Assembly: GCA_007571305.1 (NCBI GenBank)
Contig: RKRR01000123.1
Span: 1-64,000 of the forward strand
Direction of reading: 5' to 3'
DNA length: 64,000 nucleotides
DNA from: Candidatus Poribacteria bacterium
Lineage (GTDB): Bacteria; Poribacteria; WGA-4E; WGA-3G
In this document: in pieces, positions 42,376 through 51,412 of the stretch
Numbering within the stretch: the stretch's first letter is position 1
Layout: every line of letters begins with the position of its first letter
The notes under the pieces: generated by a model
Database searches by the model: none
Told to the model about the DNA's origin: nothing
The model's input: the letters and a program-made list of their open reading frames with translations, nothing else
Position numbers and translations under genes: made by a program

Positions 42376-42534
42376 TAACCCAAGTTGCTACGGACAAGTT
42401 TTTAGGTAGATAGATGTCGTTTTTCAGCGAAAAGCCTTCAATATTGAGATGTTTTTGTAGCATAGATTGTTGGTTTCCTGTGGACATTTATGCACACCCC
42501 AACAGGTTATGCTACAAACTGGCAACTTGGGTTA
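42376..42534 (+). repeat. MITE-like element, CCAAGTTGCTAC family, copy 4
   Basis: TAACCCAAGTTGCTACGGAC at the left and GGCAACTTGGGTTA at the right, perfect 11-bp inverted ends. Interior as in the copy at 31759, with TGTAGCATAGATTGTTGGTT and CCAACAGGTTATGCTACA cores in opposite orientation. It occupies most of the 42193-42616 spacer. Confidence 0.85.
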
Positions 42535-42616
42535 CCTTTATTCTCAACACTCCTCTCACAATCCTATTTGACTTGACAATCTCGACAATCTATTTTAAAA
42601 TTAGGGGTAGGAGGTT

Positions 42617-43540
42617 ATGAAACAGACTCCCAAGACAGAGGTTTTTGCTATGGAAAACATACATTTAAGATGGTGGGGATGCGGCGCGTTCGATGTCCGA
42701 TTTGGAGACATTAATATCGCTTTTGATCCGTATCTGTTCGACCAGAACTTAGCGGATGCTGAACCGATATACGATTACATTTTCATATCCCACGAGCACT
42801 TTGACCACTGCCATCCCGTAACCTTACAGAAATTGTGTTGCGGTGATCGTTTTAAAAAGTTATTTGTCAACGTCGGTTGTATGACCCCCGCACAACCCAT
42901 TGCTGAGAAATACGGAGATGCCGCATTTGAACGCGACCTACCGATTACCAAGCACGTCGCTGCTGATAAGGTCCAGGTTCTCTATCCAAAGCATCTCAAC
43001 GAAAAACAGGGATTGTCGCGCACCTTTCAAGGCTCAGATATCCTTGATCTTCGGGATATTCAGATCGAGACGATTGAAAGCGGCGAGAATCAAACGCCAA
43101 ATCTCCCGACAAACGGTTACCTGATAACACACACTGCGAAAAATGTCTCCATCTTACATACTGGCGATTTGCACGAACCCTATCCAGCGTTAGTGAACCT
43201 ACGGGGCAGAGTAGATTTCCTGATTCACATGAAACTCGGTCTCGGTGAGGGACTTTCATCTCGACTCATAGAACTTGTAGAGTTAATCCAACCACGCTTC
43301 GTGATACCTACGCATTACCGAACCGACCGAAAATCCGATCCGATACCAGCGGGACATTGGCCTCCCAATGTCACCGATGAAATGGCGTTTATTGAATCAA
43401 TCCGTGAAATAGTCGGCAACAGAACGCGTCTACTTCCATTCACCGCGGGCATAGAATATGAGGTAAAGATGCCGATGAAACAGGTCGTCTGGAAATGGGA
43501 TTGGTTCAATACCTGGGATATTCCACCTTGGCGGGCATAG
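42617..43540 (+). CDS. MBL-fold metallo-hydrolase
   Basis: 307 residues. Metallo-beta-lactamase motif SHEHFDHCHP (HxHxDH, residues about 57-66) with a later HTGDLHEP and a C-terminal PTHYR histidine. These residues bind one or two Zn/Mn ions. It resembles UlaG-like or RNase-Z-like hydrolases of carboxylic and phosphoester substrates, but substrate choice is open. Starts after AGGAGG. Followed by a Gfo/Idh oxidoreductase 77 bases on, so possibly a sugar-acid pair. Confidence 0.85.
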   Translation: MKQTPKTEVFAMENIHLRWWGCGAFDVRFGDINIAFDPYLFDQNLADAEPIYDYIFISHEHFDHCHPVTLQKLCCGDRFKKLFVNVGCMTPAQPIAEKYGDAAFERDLPITKHVAADKVQVLYPKHLNEKQGLSRTFQGSDILDLRDIQIETIESGENQTPNLPTNGYLITHTAKNVSILHTGDLHEPYPALVNLRGRVDFLIHMKLGLGEGLSSRLIELVELIQPRFVIPTHYRTDRKSDPIPAGHWPPNVTDEMAFIESIREIVGNRTRLLPFTAGIEYEVKMPMKQVVWKWDWFNTWDIPPWRA

Positions 43541-43617
43541 CATCTCACCAAAAGCTTTCTGGGAACAAGGAGAACCCCATACGTTAAAAAATCGCAAAAG
43601 TTTGGAGAATATATATC

Positions 43618-44628
43618 GTGTCAACAACATCACCCATTCGTGTCGCTTTCTACGGATGTGGAAACTTCGCGAATCGAACTCGAATCCCAAACCTATTACA
43701 GATAAATTCGGTGCGTATTGTCGCTGTGTGCGATAGCAGCTTACAGATCGCGCAAGAGACAGCGGCACGTTTCAATATCCAGCGTGTCTACCAAGACGCA
43801 CACGAAATGCTTGACACCGAAAGAATTGACGTGCTATATTCTATCGTACCGGCATACGTACGAACCAACGTTGAATCAACCGCCGCAGAAAAGGGGATTC
43901 ACATCTTCAGTGAGAAACCACAGGCACTCACGATGCAGGTTGCCCATCGTATCAACAATGCGATTCGGAAAGCAGGCGTTATCAGCACCGTTGGGTTTCG
44001 AGAGCGGTACCGTCCAATCTTTCAAGAAGCACGCCGATATTTGACAGACAAACACATCGTGCATGCTCGATTTCAAAGTTTCGGAGGCTTACCACCGTCG
44101 ACAGCAGGTGGGCCCAAAACATGGTGGGAAGATATGGACAAATCTGGAGGAAGTGCCCTCGATTGGGGGGTTCACGCAACCGACTATACCCGATTCATGA
44201 CTGGATTGAACGTTACTAAATCCCAAGCGTTTTATTGTGAACGTTCGGCTTATGCGACCGCTCTGTCTACCAGTTTCAATTACTGCTTTGAGAACGGGGC
44301 TACGATGACGCTTAGCTTTGTCGCAGCGGGTCCGGGTCCGAAAAATGAACCGCGGTTTACTATCTTCTATGAAGGTGGATGCCTTGAAATCCATGGGTAC
44401 GATAGGATTGTCGTCAATGGCGAGGTCCTTTATCAAGCAGAGGAATTCGATCCTTGGTTGGAGCAGGATAAAACCTTTATTCGCGCCATTCAGACTGCGG
44501 ACGTGAATGTCTTGCAAAGCGATTATCACGACGGACTCTTCTCTTTAGCTCCAATTTTAGCAGGTTGGGAGTCTTCCCGACGCGACGGAGAATGTATTGA
44601 TGTTGCAGCGTTCATGGACGATATATAA
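43618..44628 (+). CDS. Gfo/Idh/MocA-family oxidoreductase
   Basis: 336 residues, GTG start. Rossmann fold with RVAFYGCGNFANRTRIPNLL, the nucleotide-binding CDSSLQIAQETAARF segment, and FSEKPQAL (the EKP motif of the family, catalytic Lys). The family oxidises or reduces sugars and cyclitols with NAD(P). It could act on inositol-derived or sugar-acid substrates given the IolC/IolD genes at 35-38 kb. Followed by a small ORF. Confidence 0.9.
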   Translation: MSTTSPIRVAFYGCGNFANRTRIPNLLQINSVRIVAVCDSSLQIAQETAARFNIQRVYQDAHEMLDTERIDVLYSIVPAYVRTNVESTAAEKGIHIFSEKPQALTMQVAHRINNAIRKAGVISTVGFRERYRPIFQEARRYLTDKHIVHARFQSFGGLPPSTAGGPKTWWEDMDKSGGSALDWGVHATDYTRFMTGLNVTKSQAFYCERSAYATALSTSFNYCFENGATMTLSFVAAGPGPKNEPRFTIFYEGGCLEIHGYDRIVVNGEVLYQAEEFDPWLEQDKTFIRAIQTADVNVLQSDYHDGLFSLAPILAGWESSRRDGECIDVAAFMDDI

Positions 44629-44678
44629 TTTAAATGGCTGACAGCCGACAGCCAAGAACTCATACATAAGGAAAAAAT

Positions 44679-44894
44679 ATGGATGCAAAATTGAGAAAAA
44701 TTCAGATTACACCAATGAAATTCGATAAAGATGGCGAAATACAAAAAGAAGAATTCGCCATGCTTACGATTGAAGTACCAATGGATAGTACAGCACAGCG
44801 CGCCGCAATTATAGAGTTGTGTGAACTCCTCGACCAAGAGTACGTTATTGTGAACGTTGAAGGCAAAAAGGTTGTGGCTGTTAATACTGCCTAA
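44679..44894 (+). CDS. small hypothetical protein
   Basis: 71 residues, acidic and basic mix (KLRKIQITPMKFDKDGEIQK; LCELLDQEYVIVNVEGKKVV), compatible with a small beta-alpha fold. No family recognised. The start follows AAGGAAAAAAT. It lies 50 bases after the oxidoreductase and may be co-transcribed. Confidence 0.55.
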   Translation: MDAKLRKIQITPMKFDKDGEIQKEEFAMLTIEVPMDSTAQRAAIIELCELLDQEYVIVNVEGKKVVAVNTA

Positions 44895-44898
44895 TTTA

Positions 44899-45020
44899 AT
44901 AGTTGCCAATTTTCAGTTATCCGTTAAAGAGGGTCCCTGTAACAATCGACTCCAGTTTGGAATATTCCAGGGCATCGTGAGTTGTTACTGAAAACCGATG
45001 ACCAAGAATCGTTAAAAAAA
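44899..45020 (+). repeat. palindromic repeat (TTTTCAGTTAT / GTTACTGAAAACC), copy 1
   Basis: Outer arms TTTTCAGTTATCCGTTA and TTGTTACTGAAAACCGATG, inner TGTAACAATC and GAGTTGTTAC: nested inverted repeats ending a few bases before the ATG at 45022. A second copy is at 46151-46288. Confidence 0.65.
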
Positions 45021-45021
45021 T

Positions 45022-46149
45022 ATGAAAAAGAAGTGGCTTTTTACACCCGGTCCTACGCCAATTCCACCCGAAGCGTTACTGACGATGGCGCAATCGATAG
45101 ATTATCACCGCAGTGAGGATACTGTCGCCTTAATCAAAGATATTCTCGAAAAACTCAAACACGTGTTCCAAACCGAAAACGATGTCCTCTTTCTCACATC
45201 GTCCGGAACCGGTGCTATGGAAGGGGCAGTTGCCAACCTTTTATCTCACGGAGACAAAGTAATTGTCATTCAGAGTGGTAAATTCGGGGAACGATGGAAG
45301 GACATCTGCACCGCCTATGGCATCGAAGTGATCCTAATCGACGTGACATGGGGCAATTCTGTTGAACCACAAACTGTTGAGGCACTCTTAACGGAACACT
45401 CCGATGTGAAAGCGGTGTTTGCAACGCTCTGCGAAACATCGACGGGTGCTTTGCACGATATTAAAACCTTAGCACGTTTAACGCGAGTTCGTCCAACGCT
45501 CTTAGTTGTTGACGCTGTCAGCGCGCTTGCCGCCGATGATTTACAGATGGATAATTGGGGAGTGGACGTTGTTGTCTCCTGCTCCCAGAAAGGCTTAATG
45601 ACCCCACCCGGTCTGGCGTTCGCTGCGCTTAATCAACGGGCCTGGGATGCCGTTGCAGGTTCTGACCTTCCGAAGTACTATCTCGACTTCCGAAAAGCGC
45701 ACCAAAGCGGTTTGGAGGGATCTGTACCCTACACGCCAGCGGTAACACTGCTTACGGCACTCCAATGCGCCTTAAATCGCATCTGTGCAGAGGGTATTCG
45801 CACGACCATTGCCCGTCATAGTCGCTTGGCAGTCGCAACCCGAAGTGCCGTTAAAGCACTGGGTCTTTCCCTCTTCGCAGCGTCTCCAGCGAATACCTTG
45901 ACCTCTATTCGCTTGCCAGCAGAAATTGATGGGAAAACGTTTGTCAATTTGATGCGCGATACATACGGTATTACCTATGCTGGTGGTCAGAGTCAGTTAA
46001 GCGGCAAAATCGTCCGGATCGCGCATCTCGGTTGGATGAATGAAAGCGATGTTATCGTCGCCATTTCTGCCTTTGAGCGAGGTTTAGTGGAGATCGGATA
46101 TGATGTCCCACTGGGTGCTGGTGTTACTGCTGCACAGGAGATTTTTTAA
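45022..46149 (+). CDS. class V aminotransferase (alanine-glyoxylate / serine-pyruvate type)
   Basis: 375 residues. FTPGPTPIPPEALLTMAQ and TSSGTGAMEGAVANLL mark the N-terminus, VVDAVSALAADDLQMDNWGV the PLP-phosphate and Asp region, and SCSQKGLMTPPGLAF contains the Schiff-base lysine. A family with serine-glyoxylate, alanine-glyoxylate or serine-pyruvate activities. The next gene is a serine-acetyltransferase-like protein, so it may take part in serine or cysteine metabolism; this is inference. Confidence 0.9.
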   Translation: MKKKWLFTPGPTPIPPEALLTMAQSIDYHRSEDTVALIKDILEKLKHVFQTENDVLFLTSSGTGAMEGAVANLLSHGDKVIVIQSGKFGERWKDICTAYGIEVILIDVTWGNSVEPQTVEALLTEHSDVKAVFATLCETSTGALHDIKTLARLTRVRPTLLVVDAVSALAADDLQMDNWGVDVVVSCSQKGLMTPPGLAFAALNQRAWDAVAGSDLPKYYLDFRKAHQSGLEGSVPYTPAVTLLTALQCALNRICAEGIRTTIARHSRLAVATRSAVKALGLSLFAASPANTLTSIRLPAEIDGKTFVNLMRDTYGITYAGGQSQLSGKIVRIAHLGWMNESDVIVAISAFERGLVEIGYDVPLGAGVTAAQEIF

Positions 46150-46150
46150 A

Positions 46151-46288
46151 GTTATCGGTTGCCGGTTTTCAGTTATTATCTAAAAATGGAGTCTGTAACA
46201 ATTCACCGATTTCTGGGCTGCGGTAGGTTTGGCTAAATTGTTGCAATGACTCTTAACCGACGACCAATAACTGACAACTCATAAAAAA
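46151..46288 (+). repeat. palindromic repeat (TTTTCAGTTAT family), copy 2
   Basis: AGTTATCGGTTGCCGGTTTT and AACCGACGACCAATAACTGA form the outer arms; TGTAACAATT and AATTGTTGCA the inner pair. The element fills the spacer and stops just before the ATG at 46290. Confidence 0.65.
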
Positions 46289-46289
46289 C

Positions 46290-47564
46290 ATGGCTGAAAC
46301 TACACTTTTTGATGATTCTTACGAACACCGGAAAAAGCCGCTATTAACCCAAACACTGGAACGTCTGCGTCCCATCTATAGCACATCCGAACTGGATGCC
46401 TTACGTATTGACAGTATGAGTCGGGAGGGTTTAGCACAACGGTCTGGACGCGGATTTGTCAATCGAGATATTCTTGAGACTGTACTCGGTAATTTATTGG
46501 AATGTGTCGCACCGGGGTCACACAACGCACCGCAGTTGCATAACCAAAGCCGTGAACTCTCGGAAGCAATTGAAGAAGTCGCAGACCAGTTATATGCGAT
46601 GGTAGCACAATCGTTTTTGGCTGTTACAGACGAAACACGACTCGGTGCTGCGCTTGAAACTACTTTCTCACTCCTCTGGGAACTGCCAAGGCTCAAACGT
46701 CGAGCCCTCTGGAATCGCTTTGCCTCCCTTAAAGATCCGGCTGTCTGGGATGCCTATCTCCTCCACACCGGTATCTCTCGTGAGAAACTCGCCGCACTTG
46801 ATTTCCGTTCCCAAATTGACACCGCAATTCAGGAGCGAACTTTTGAACCGTACCGAGACTTTCTGGACAGTTTGAACCTTGCATCTGTTTTGGATTATCA
46901 ACTCCAATTAGTAGGGAGTACGTATCCCGGTTGGCGTGTCCTTTTTTATCACGATGTCGCACACGCTTTAACACGGAGCGATGATCTTGAGGAGAGTCCA
47001 AACATCCATAGGATCCCGGTTCCATTGCTGCCTCGTGCCATTTCGGAACTCGGTGGACGCTACTATCAAGCCGATTTACATCCGGAGACGCAAATTGGTG
47101 ATGCCAATTTCTTAGAGCACCCACATCGCGGTGTAACCACCGGACAGACGGGCATTATCGGTTCCGGGTGCGTTATTTACCCGAGCACGTTGGGTGGATT
47201 GAGTGTCAAAGTAAAGCAACGACATCCTGTAATCGGCGATTTTGTTGAAATCGGTACGGACACCAGCCTGCTCGGACCTGTCCAGGTTGCTGACTATTCC
47301 ACTGTCGGGACGAACACCGAAATTTATGGGTTTGTTGAAATTGAACAGCGGTGTCGCATCGGTTCATCGGTTGTCATTGGAACAATCCGTGGCGCGGCGG
47401 AGCATCCGGGAAGAATCTATATCGGAGATGAGGTGCGCATTGGAGACGGCACTGTCATTGAAAATACATCGGAAATGGACCTAATTATACCCAACCGCTC
47501 ACAGATTCCGGCGCGAAGCCACGTCGCAAATGACGGGTTTGGGTTTCCCCGATACGTTTCTTAA
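46290..47564 (+). CDS. serine acetyltransferase-like protein with left-handed beta-helix
   Basis: 424 residues. The last 170 residues carry SAT-type hexapeptide repeats: DANFLEHPHRGVTTGQTGII, VIYPSTLGGLSV, HPVIGDFVEIG and GDEVRIGDGTVIENTSE. The N-terminal 250 residues are longer than in CysE and contain FYHDVAHALTRSDDLEESPN, resembling the helical SAT N-terminus. CysE acetylates L-serine for cysteine synthesis; the catalytic His-Asp pair of SAT appears altered because the first repeat reads HPHRGVTTG instead of the usual DHGTGVVIG. It may acetylate another amine. The aminotransferase upstream is the likely partner. Confidence 0.75.
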   Translation: MAETTLFDDSYEHRKKPLLTQTLERLRPIYSTSELDALRIDSMSREGLAQRSGRGFVNRDILETVLGNLLECVAPGSHNAPQLHNQSRELSEAIEEVADQLYAMVAQSFLAVTDETRLGAALETTFSLLWELPRLKRRALWNRFASLKDPAVWDAYLLHTGISREKLAALDFRSQIDTAIQERTFEPYRDFLDSLNLASVLDYQLQLVGSTYPGWRVLFYHDVAHALTRSDDLEESPNIHRIPVPLLPRAISELGGRYYQADLHPETQIGDANFLEHPHRGVTTGQTGIIGSGCVIYPSTLGGLSVKVKQRHPVIGDFVEIGTDTSLLGPVQVADYSTVGTNTEIYGFVEIEQRCRIGSSVVIGTIRGAAEHPGRIYIGDEVRIGDGTVIENTSEMDLIIPNRSQIPARSHVANDGFGFPRYVS

Positions 47565-47576
47565 GATCGAAGCCCA

Positions 47577-47655
47577 AGCCTAAGTAAAGTGGCAGGTGCC
47601 TTCGCGAAGTAGCATAAACCATTACTCGTCAGTTAACCGCAAGGAAAATTAAAAA
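47577..47655 (+). repeat. start-site repeat before purH
   Basis: The right end AACCGCAAGGAAAATTAAAA abuts the ATG at 47656. The left end is diverged (CCTAAGTAAAGTGGCAGGTG). The repeat supplies the ribosome binding site of an essential purine gene. Confidence 0.75.
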
Positions 47656-49221
47656 ATGAAAAAAATACAACGTGCACTTATCAGTGTCTATGACAAAACG
47701 AACCTTTTAGAAATAGCCAATGCCCTTGCGCAACGTAGTGTCGAAATCCTCTCCACCGGTGGCACTGCTCAGCACCTTCGAGACGCTGGAATCGACATCC
47801 TTGATGTTTCTAACTACACCGGTTTTCCTGAGATGTTGGATGGTAGAGTCAAAACACTCCACCCTAAAATTCATGGAGGGATCCTTGCTGATCAGGATAA
47901 TGTCGAACACAATGCCCAGGCGAAAGCACACGGCATTACTCCCATTGACATGGTGATATGCAATTTGTATCCATTTGAGGCAACAGTCGCCCAGCCCGAC
48001 GTGACGCTTCCCCATGCGATTGAGAATATCGATATCGGAGGGCCAACGATGATTCGCGCCGCAGCGAAGAATTATCGGCACGTCGCTGTTCTCACGGAGT
48101 CAAGCCAATATCCGCAAATTATCTCCGATTTGGATGCCAGCGACGGCTGTCTTTCGGAAGAGAGGCGGTTTGAGTTAGCACAGGCAGCGTTTGCCCATAC
48201 TGCGCACTATGACACCGCAATCGCTTCTTATCTCGCTGATGTAGATTCACAACCGGGCGAATTCGCCACCGATCTGACACTCCATTTCAGGAAGGAGCGC
48301 ACACTCCGTTATGGCGAAAACCCACATCAACGCGCCGCTTTCTATAAAACTGGAGCCAATCCTGGTATGTGTGCTGCGTGGGCAAACCAATTGAGTGGAC
48401 AGCCGCTCTCCTTCAATAACCTCCTCGATTTAGAAGCCGCCTTAGAGATCGTCAAGGACTTCGAGACCGCTGCTTGCGCGATTATCAAGCATAATAACCC
48501 GTGTGGACTCGCAACGGCAGACAATCTGCAAGATGCCTTTACGAACGCATTGGAATGCGATAGAACCTCTGCCTTCGGTTCGATTGTCGGGTTAAATCGG
48601 AAAGTGACAATCCAAACAGCAAACATCATCCGCGAAGCTGCAAATACGGGGGTGAAGATCGACGCAATTATCGCACCGAGTTATACCAAGAAGGCACTAC
48701 GAGCACTGTCTCGGGTCAAACGCCGGCCGATTCTTGAAGCCGGATCGCTTTCGGCTGCGGAACCTGTTTTGCAGATTCGCAATATTACCGGTGGTGTACT
48801 CGTCCAAGATTCGGATGTACACGACTTAGACGCTGACGATTTGAAAGTTGCAACCTCCCGTGCGCCAACAGAAGCGGAGATAGAATCCCTGCTTTTCGCG
48901 TGGAAGGCGTGCAAACATGTTAAATCGAATTGCATCCTGCTTGCCAACGGCACACAGAGCGTCGGTATCGGTGCAGGTCAGATGAGTCGCGTGGATGCCG
49001 CTATCATCGCTATCCGAAAGGCTAGTGAAAAGGCGAAGGGAGCTGTATTAGCCTCAGATGCCTACTTCCCATTCCCTGACGGTGTTGAAATCGCCGGTGA
49101 GGCGGGCATCAGTGCGATTATTCAGCCCGGCGGCTCTGTCAATGACGATCCTGTAATTGAAACAGCGGATGCTTACGGTATAGCGATGGTGTTGACAGGC
49201 GTACGCCATTTCCGACATTAG
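47656..49221 (+). CDS. purH: bifunctional AICAR formyltransferase / IMP cyclohydrolase
   Basis: 521 residues, full length. N-terminal cyclohydrolase (MGS-like) domain with ALISVYDKTNLLEIANAL, ILSTGGTAQHL and GRVKTLHPKIHGGIL; C-terminal AICAR formyltransferase with LRYGENPHQRAAFY, IKHNNPCGLA, DRTSAFGSIVGLN and SDAYFPFPDGVE. It performs the final two steps of purine synthesis. Its start is preceded by a dispersed repeat that provides AAGGA. Monocistronic in appearance. Confidence 0.97.
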   Translation: MKKIQRALISVYDKTNLLEIANALAQRSVEILSTGGTAQHLRDAGIDILDVSNYTGFPEMLDGRVKTLHPKIHGGILADQDNVEHNAQAKAHGITPIDMVICNLYPFEATVAQPDVTLPHAIENIDIGGPTMIRAAAKNYRHVAVLTESSQYPQIISDLDASDGCLSEERRFELAQAAFAHTAHYDTAIASYLADVDSQPGEFATDLTLHFRKERTLRYGENPHQRAAFYKTGANPGMCAAWANQLSGQPLSFNNLLDLEAALEIVKDFETAACAIIKHNNPCGLATADNLQDAFTNALECDRTSAFGSIVGLNRKVTIQTANIIREAANTGVKIDAIIAPSYTKKALRALSRVKRRPILEAGSLSAAEPVLQIRNITGGVLVQDSDVHDLDADDLKVATSRAPTEAEIESLLFAWKACKHVKSNCILLANGTQSVGIGAGQMSRVDAAIIAIRKASEKAKGAVLASDAYFPFPDGVEIAGEAGISAIIQPGGSVNDDPVIETADAYGIAMVLTGVRHFRH

Positions 49222-49231
49222 TGACGCTGAG

Positions 49232-49336
49232 AGGGTCAGAACGAAAACCAAGCCTGAAACGGAGTAGAAAGCACTCCATAGAAAGACCCGTTGGAGGATT
49301 AACCCACGATACTTATCCACAAGGAAAATTAGAGAT
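49232..49336 (+). repeat. start-site repeat before the iron-containing alcohol dehydrogenase
   Basis: Right end ATCCACAAGGAAAATTAGAG directly precedes the TTG start at 49337. Left half GAAACGGAGTAGAAAGCACT is diverged from other copies. Confidence 0.65.
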
Positions 49337-50494
49337 TTGGCTACTACACTAATGCTCCCATCCACAATCATTACAGGCGCAGGCGCGTCCGAGAATGCCG
49401 GCGAGCAGGCGAAACGGCTCGGTGCGACGAGCGCGCTTATCGTCACCGATCCAGGCATTGCCGAAATCGGATACGCCGACAAGATCGCCCAAAATTTAAA
49501 CGATGCCGGGGTAGCATCCTCATGTTTCTCTGATGTCACACCCGACCCCACCCTACAGAATGTGCAAGACGGCTTAAGGCAATATGCTGACGAATCCTGC
49601 GATGTAATTGTGAGCATCGGTGGTGGAAGTGCAATCGACTGCGGAAAAGGCATCGCCATGAAACTAACAAACGACGAGGACTTTGCCGATTACATGGGTG
49701 TAGACAAGATTCCGAATCCGGGGGCTCCATTCATCGCGATACCGACCACAGGCGGAACGGGCAGTGAAGTCTCCAAAGTTACCGTCATCACCGACACCGA
49801 AAGGAACGTCAAGATGATGCTCAGCAGCCCGTGCCTATTGGCTCATGTTGCCCTGGTGGACCCGCTGCTCTCCTTAACAACACCACCGCACCTAACTGCG
49901 GCAGTCGGTGTCGATGCCCTAACGCACGCCATAGAGGCATACATCTCCAAACGTGCCCAGCCGATAACCGACGCGCTCGCGTTGAAGGCGATTGATATGA
50001 TTTCCGGTTCACTTCGGCAGGCATGGGCGGACGGCGAAAACATCTCTGCCCGCACGGATATGATGATCGGTGCCTCTATTGCAGGGATGGCGTTCAGCAA
50101 TTCATCTGTGGCTTTAGTTCATGGGATGTCCCGTCCCATCGGTGCGTATTTCCACATCCATCACGGGTTGTCGAATTCGGTGCTGTTACGTGATGTGATG
50201 GAATTTAGCGTCGTCGGTGCGCCTGCCCGCTTTGCCGATATCGCGTATGCCATGGGCGAGCCGATTGACGGATTGTCTCCAATGGAGCAAGCGGACGCAG
50301 CAATTGATGCGGTGGAACGGCTTGTCACCGATATTCAGATGCCACGACTCGGTGAAATCGGTATTGACGAGCAGAAATTCGAGGATGTCATTGAACAGAT
50401 GGCGAAGGATGCAATCGCAAGCGGGAGTCCAGCCAACAATCCACGACAAGCGACGGCTGAGGAGATCGTTGCGCTGTACCGTCAGTGTTTTTAA
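49337..50494 (+). CDS. iron-containing alcohol dehydrogenase
   Basis: 385 residues, TTG start inside/after a repeat with AAGGAAAATTAGAGAT. SIGGGSAIDCGKGIAM is the NAD-binding motif; metal ligands are in VDALTHAIEAYI, SSVALVHGMSRPIGAYFHIHHGLSNSVLL (two His) and the upstream Asp. The family oxidises primary alcohols or reduces aldehydes with NAD(P). No cognate pathway is evident next to it; purH upstream is unrelated. Confidence 0.92.
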   Translation: MATTLMLPSTIITGAGASENAGEQAKRLGATSALIVTDPGIAEIGYADKIAQNLNDAGVASSCFSDVTPDPTLQNVQDGLRQYADESCDVIVSIGGGSAIDCGKGIAMKLTNDEDFADYMGVDKIPNPGAPFIAIPTTGGTGSEVSKVTVITDTERNVKMMLSSPCLLAHVALVDPLLSLTTPPHLTAAVGVDALTHAIEAYISKRAQPITDALALKAIDMISGSLRQAWADGENISARTDMMIGASIAGMAFSNSSVALVHGMSRPIGAYFHIHHGLSNSVLLRDVMEFSVVGAPARFADIAYAMGEPIDGLSPMEQADAAIDAVERLVTDIQMPRLGEIGIDEQKFEDVIEQMAKDAIASGSPANNPRQATAEEIVALYRQCF

Positions 50495-50595
50495 AAAACG
50501 CAATAAGTAGTTGAATACTTTTCCCTTAACAATTCTGTTCTTTCTTTTCGTTATACTCCGAATTCACAGTTTTCATTGACAAGGAGGTATTAATA

Positions 50596-51132
50596 ATGAG
50601 TATGGCACATTTGCCAAACAATAAGTTGAAAGTTCACGAGTGTTTGTTGGTTTTTACACTTGCATTTTTGTTTATAATTAGTTGTTCAACTGAAAATCCG
50701 CTCTGCACAGATAATTATTGTGTTAAAGGCGAGATATTTGACAGAGCAGATTTAGGCAACGAAGATTTTACTGAGATGCCACGGCATATTGATGAAAAAA
50801 CGCTTTACAACCTACTGAATCCAGATAGACCTATATTGCACGATTTAGATCAAGATGTGTTTTTTATCAATGGTGTAGTAGATTTTGTATTAGATCACCC
50901 CGCATCTATTACTATGTCTGTAGATATAGATAGGAATAGGCCTTTTGACAGTAAGAATGTGTTAGATATATTTGTTACATCTTTTGACAATCCTAAACTA
51001 ATTGAAGGTATTAAAGAAGGTGAGAGATACACAGTTAAAGTAAAACCTTATGAGATAGATGACGAAATTTCATTTCGTGATGGTGTGTTTTTAAACTACA
51101 AGATTTGGTTTTCTTTGATTCAAGTAATGTAA
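50596..51132 (+). CDS. putative lipoprotein
   Basis: 178 residues. Hydrophobic LLVFTLAFLFIISC carries a lipobox-like LFIISC, so the mature N-terminus would be a diacylated cysteine. The remaining 145 residues are AT-rich and show no family (ITMSVDIDRNRPFDSK, VLDIFVTSFDNPKLI). The DNA is clearly lower in GC than its neighbours, consistent with recent acquisition. The start follows AAGGAGG. Function unknown. The 51133-51412 stretch after it contains no clear gene. Confidence 0.65.
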   Translation: MSMAHLPNNKLKVHECLLVFTLAFLFIISCSTENPLCTDNYCVKGEIFDRADLGNEDFTEMPRHIDEKTLYNLLNPDRPILHDLDQDVFFINGVVDFVLDHPASITMSVDIDRNRPFDSKNVLDIFVTSFDNPKLIEGIKEGERYTVKVKPYEIDDEISFRDGVFLNYKIWFSLIQVM

Positions 51133-51412
51133 AAAAAGCAAGCGGGTTAATAGTTAGCTTAACGCCAGTTTGAAAAAAATATGAGAGGTCCAAAGCGGAC
51201 ACAAATTGAGCAAAAAAGCAATATATTCACGCAAAAAGAGGCGATTCTTAGGGAGATACCTCCCTCAATCCCCTTATCAGGCGGACTTTAACCCGAAATG
51301 CGTCTACCCTGAATATTTATCAAACTCACGTTAGGTACGCTCCGCCGTGCCATTCAGGTTTAAAAGGTAGTATGCCTCTGTTATCTCCCACGGCAATTGT
51401 AAAAAAGTAGTT

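Noticed and set aside
6628-42534. CRISPR array
   Set aside because: Repeats are dispersed, with inverted ends and varying spacing; no array of short regularly spaced repeats is present.
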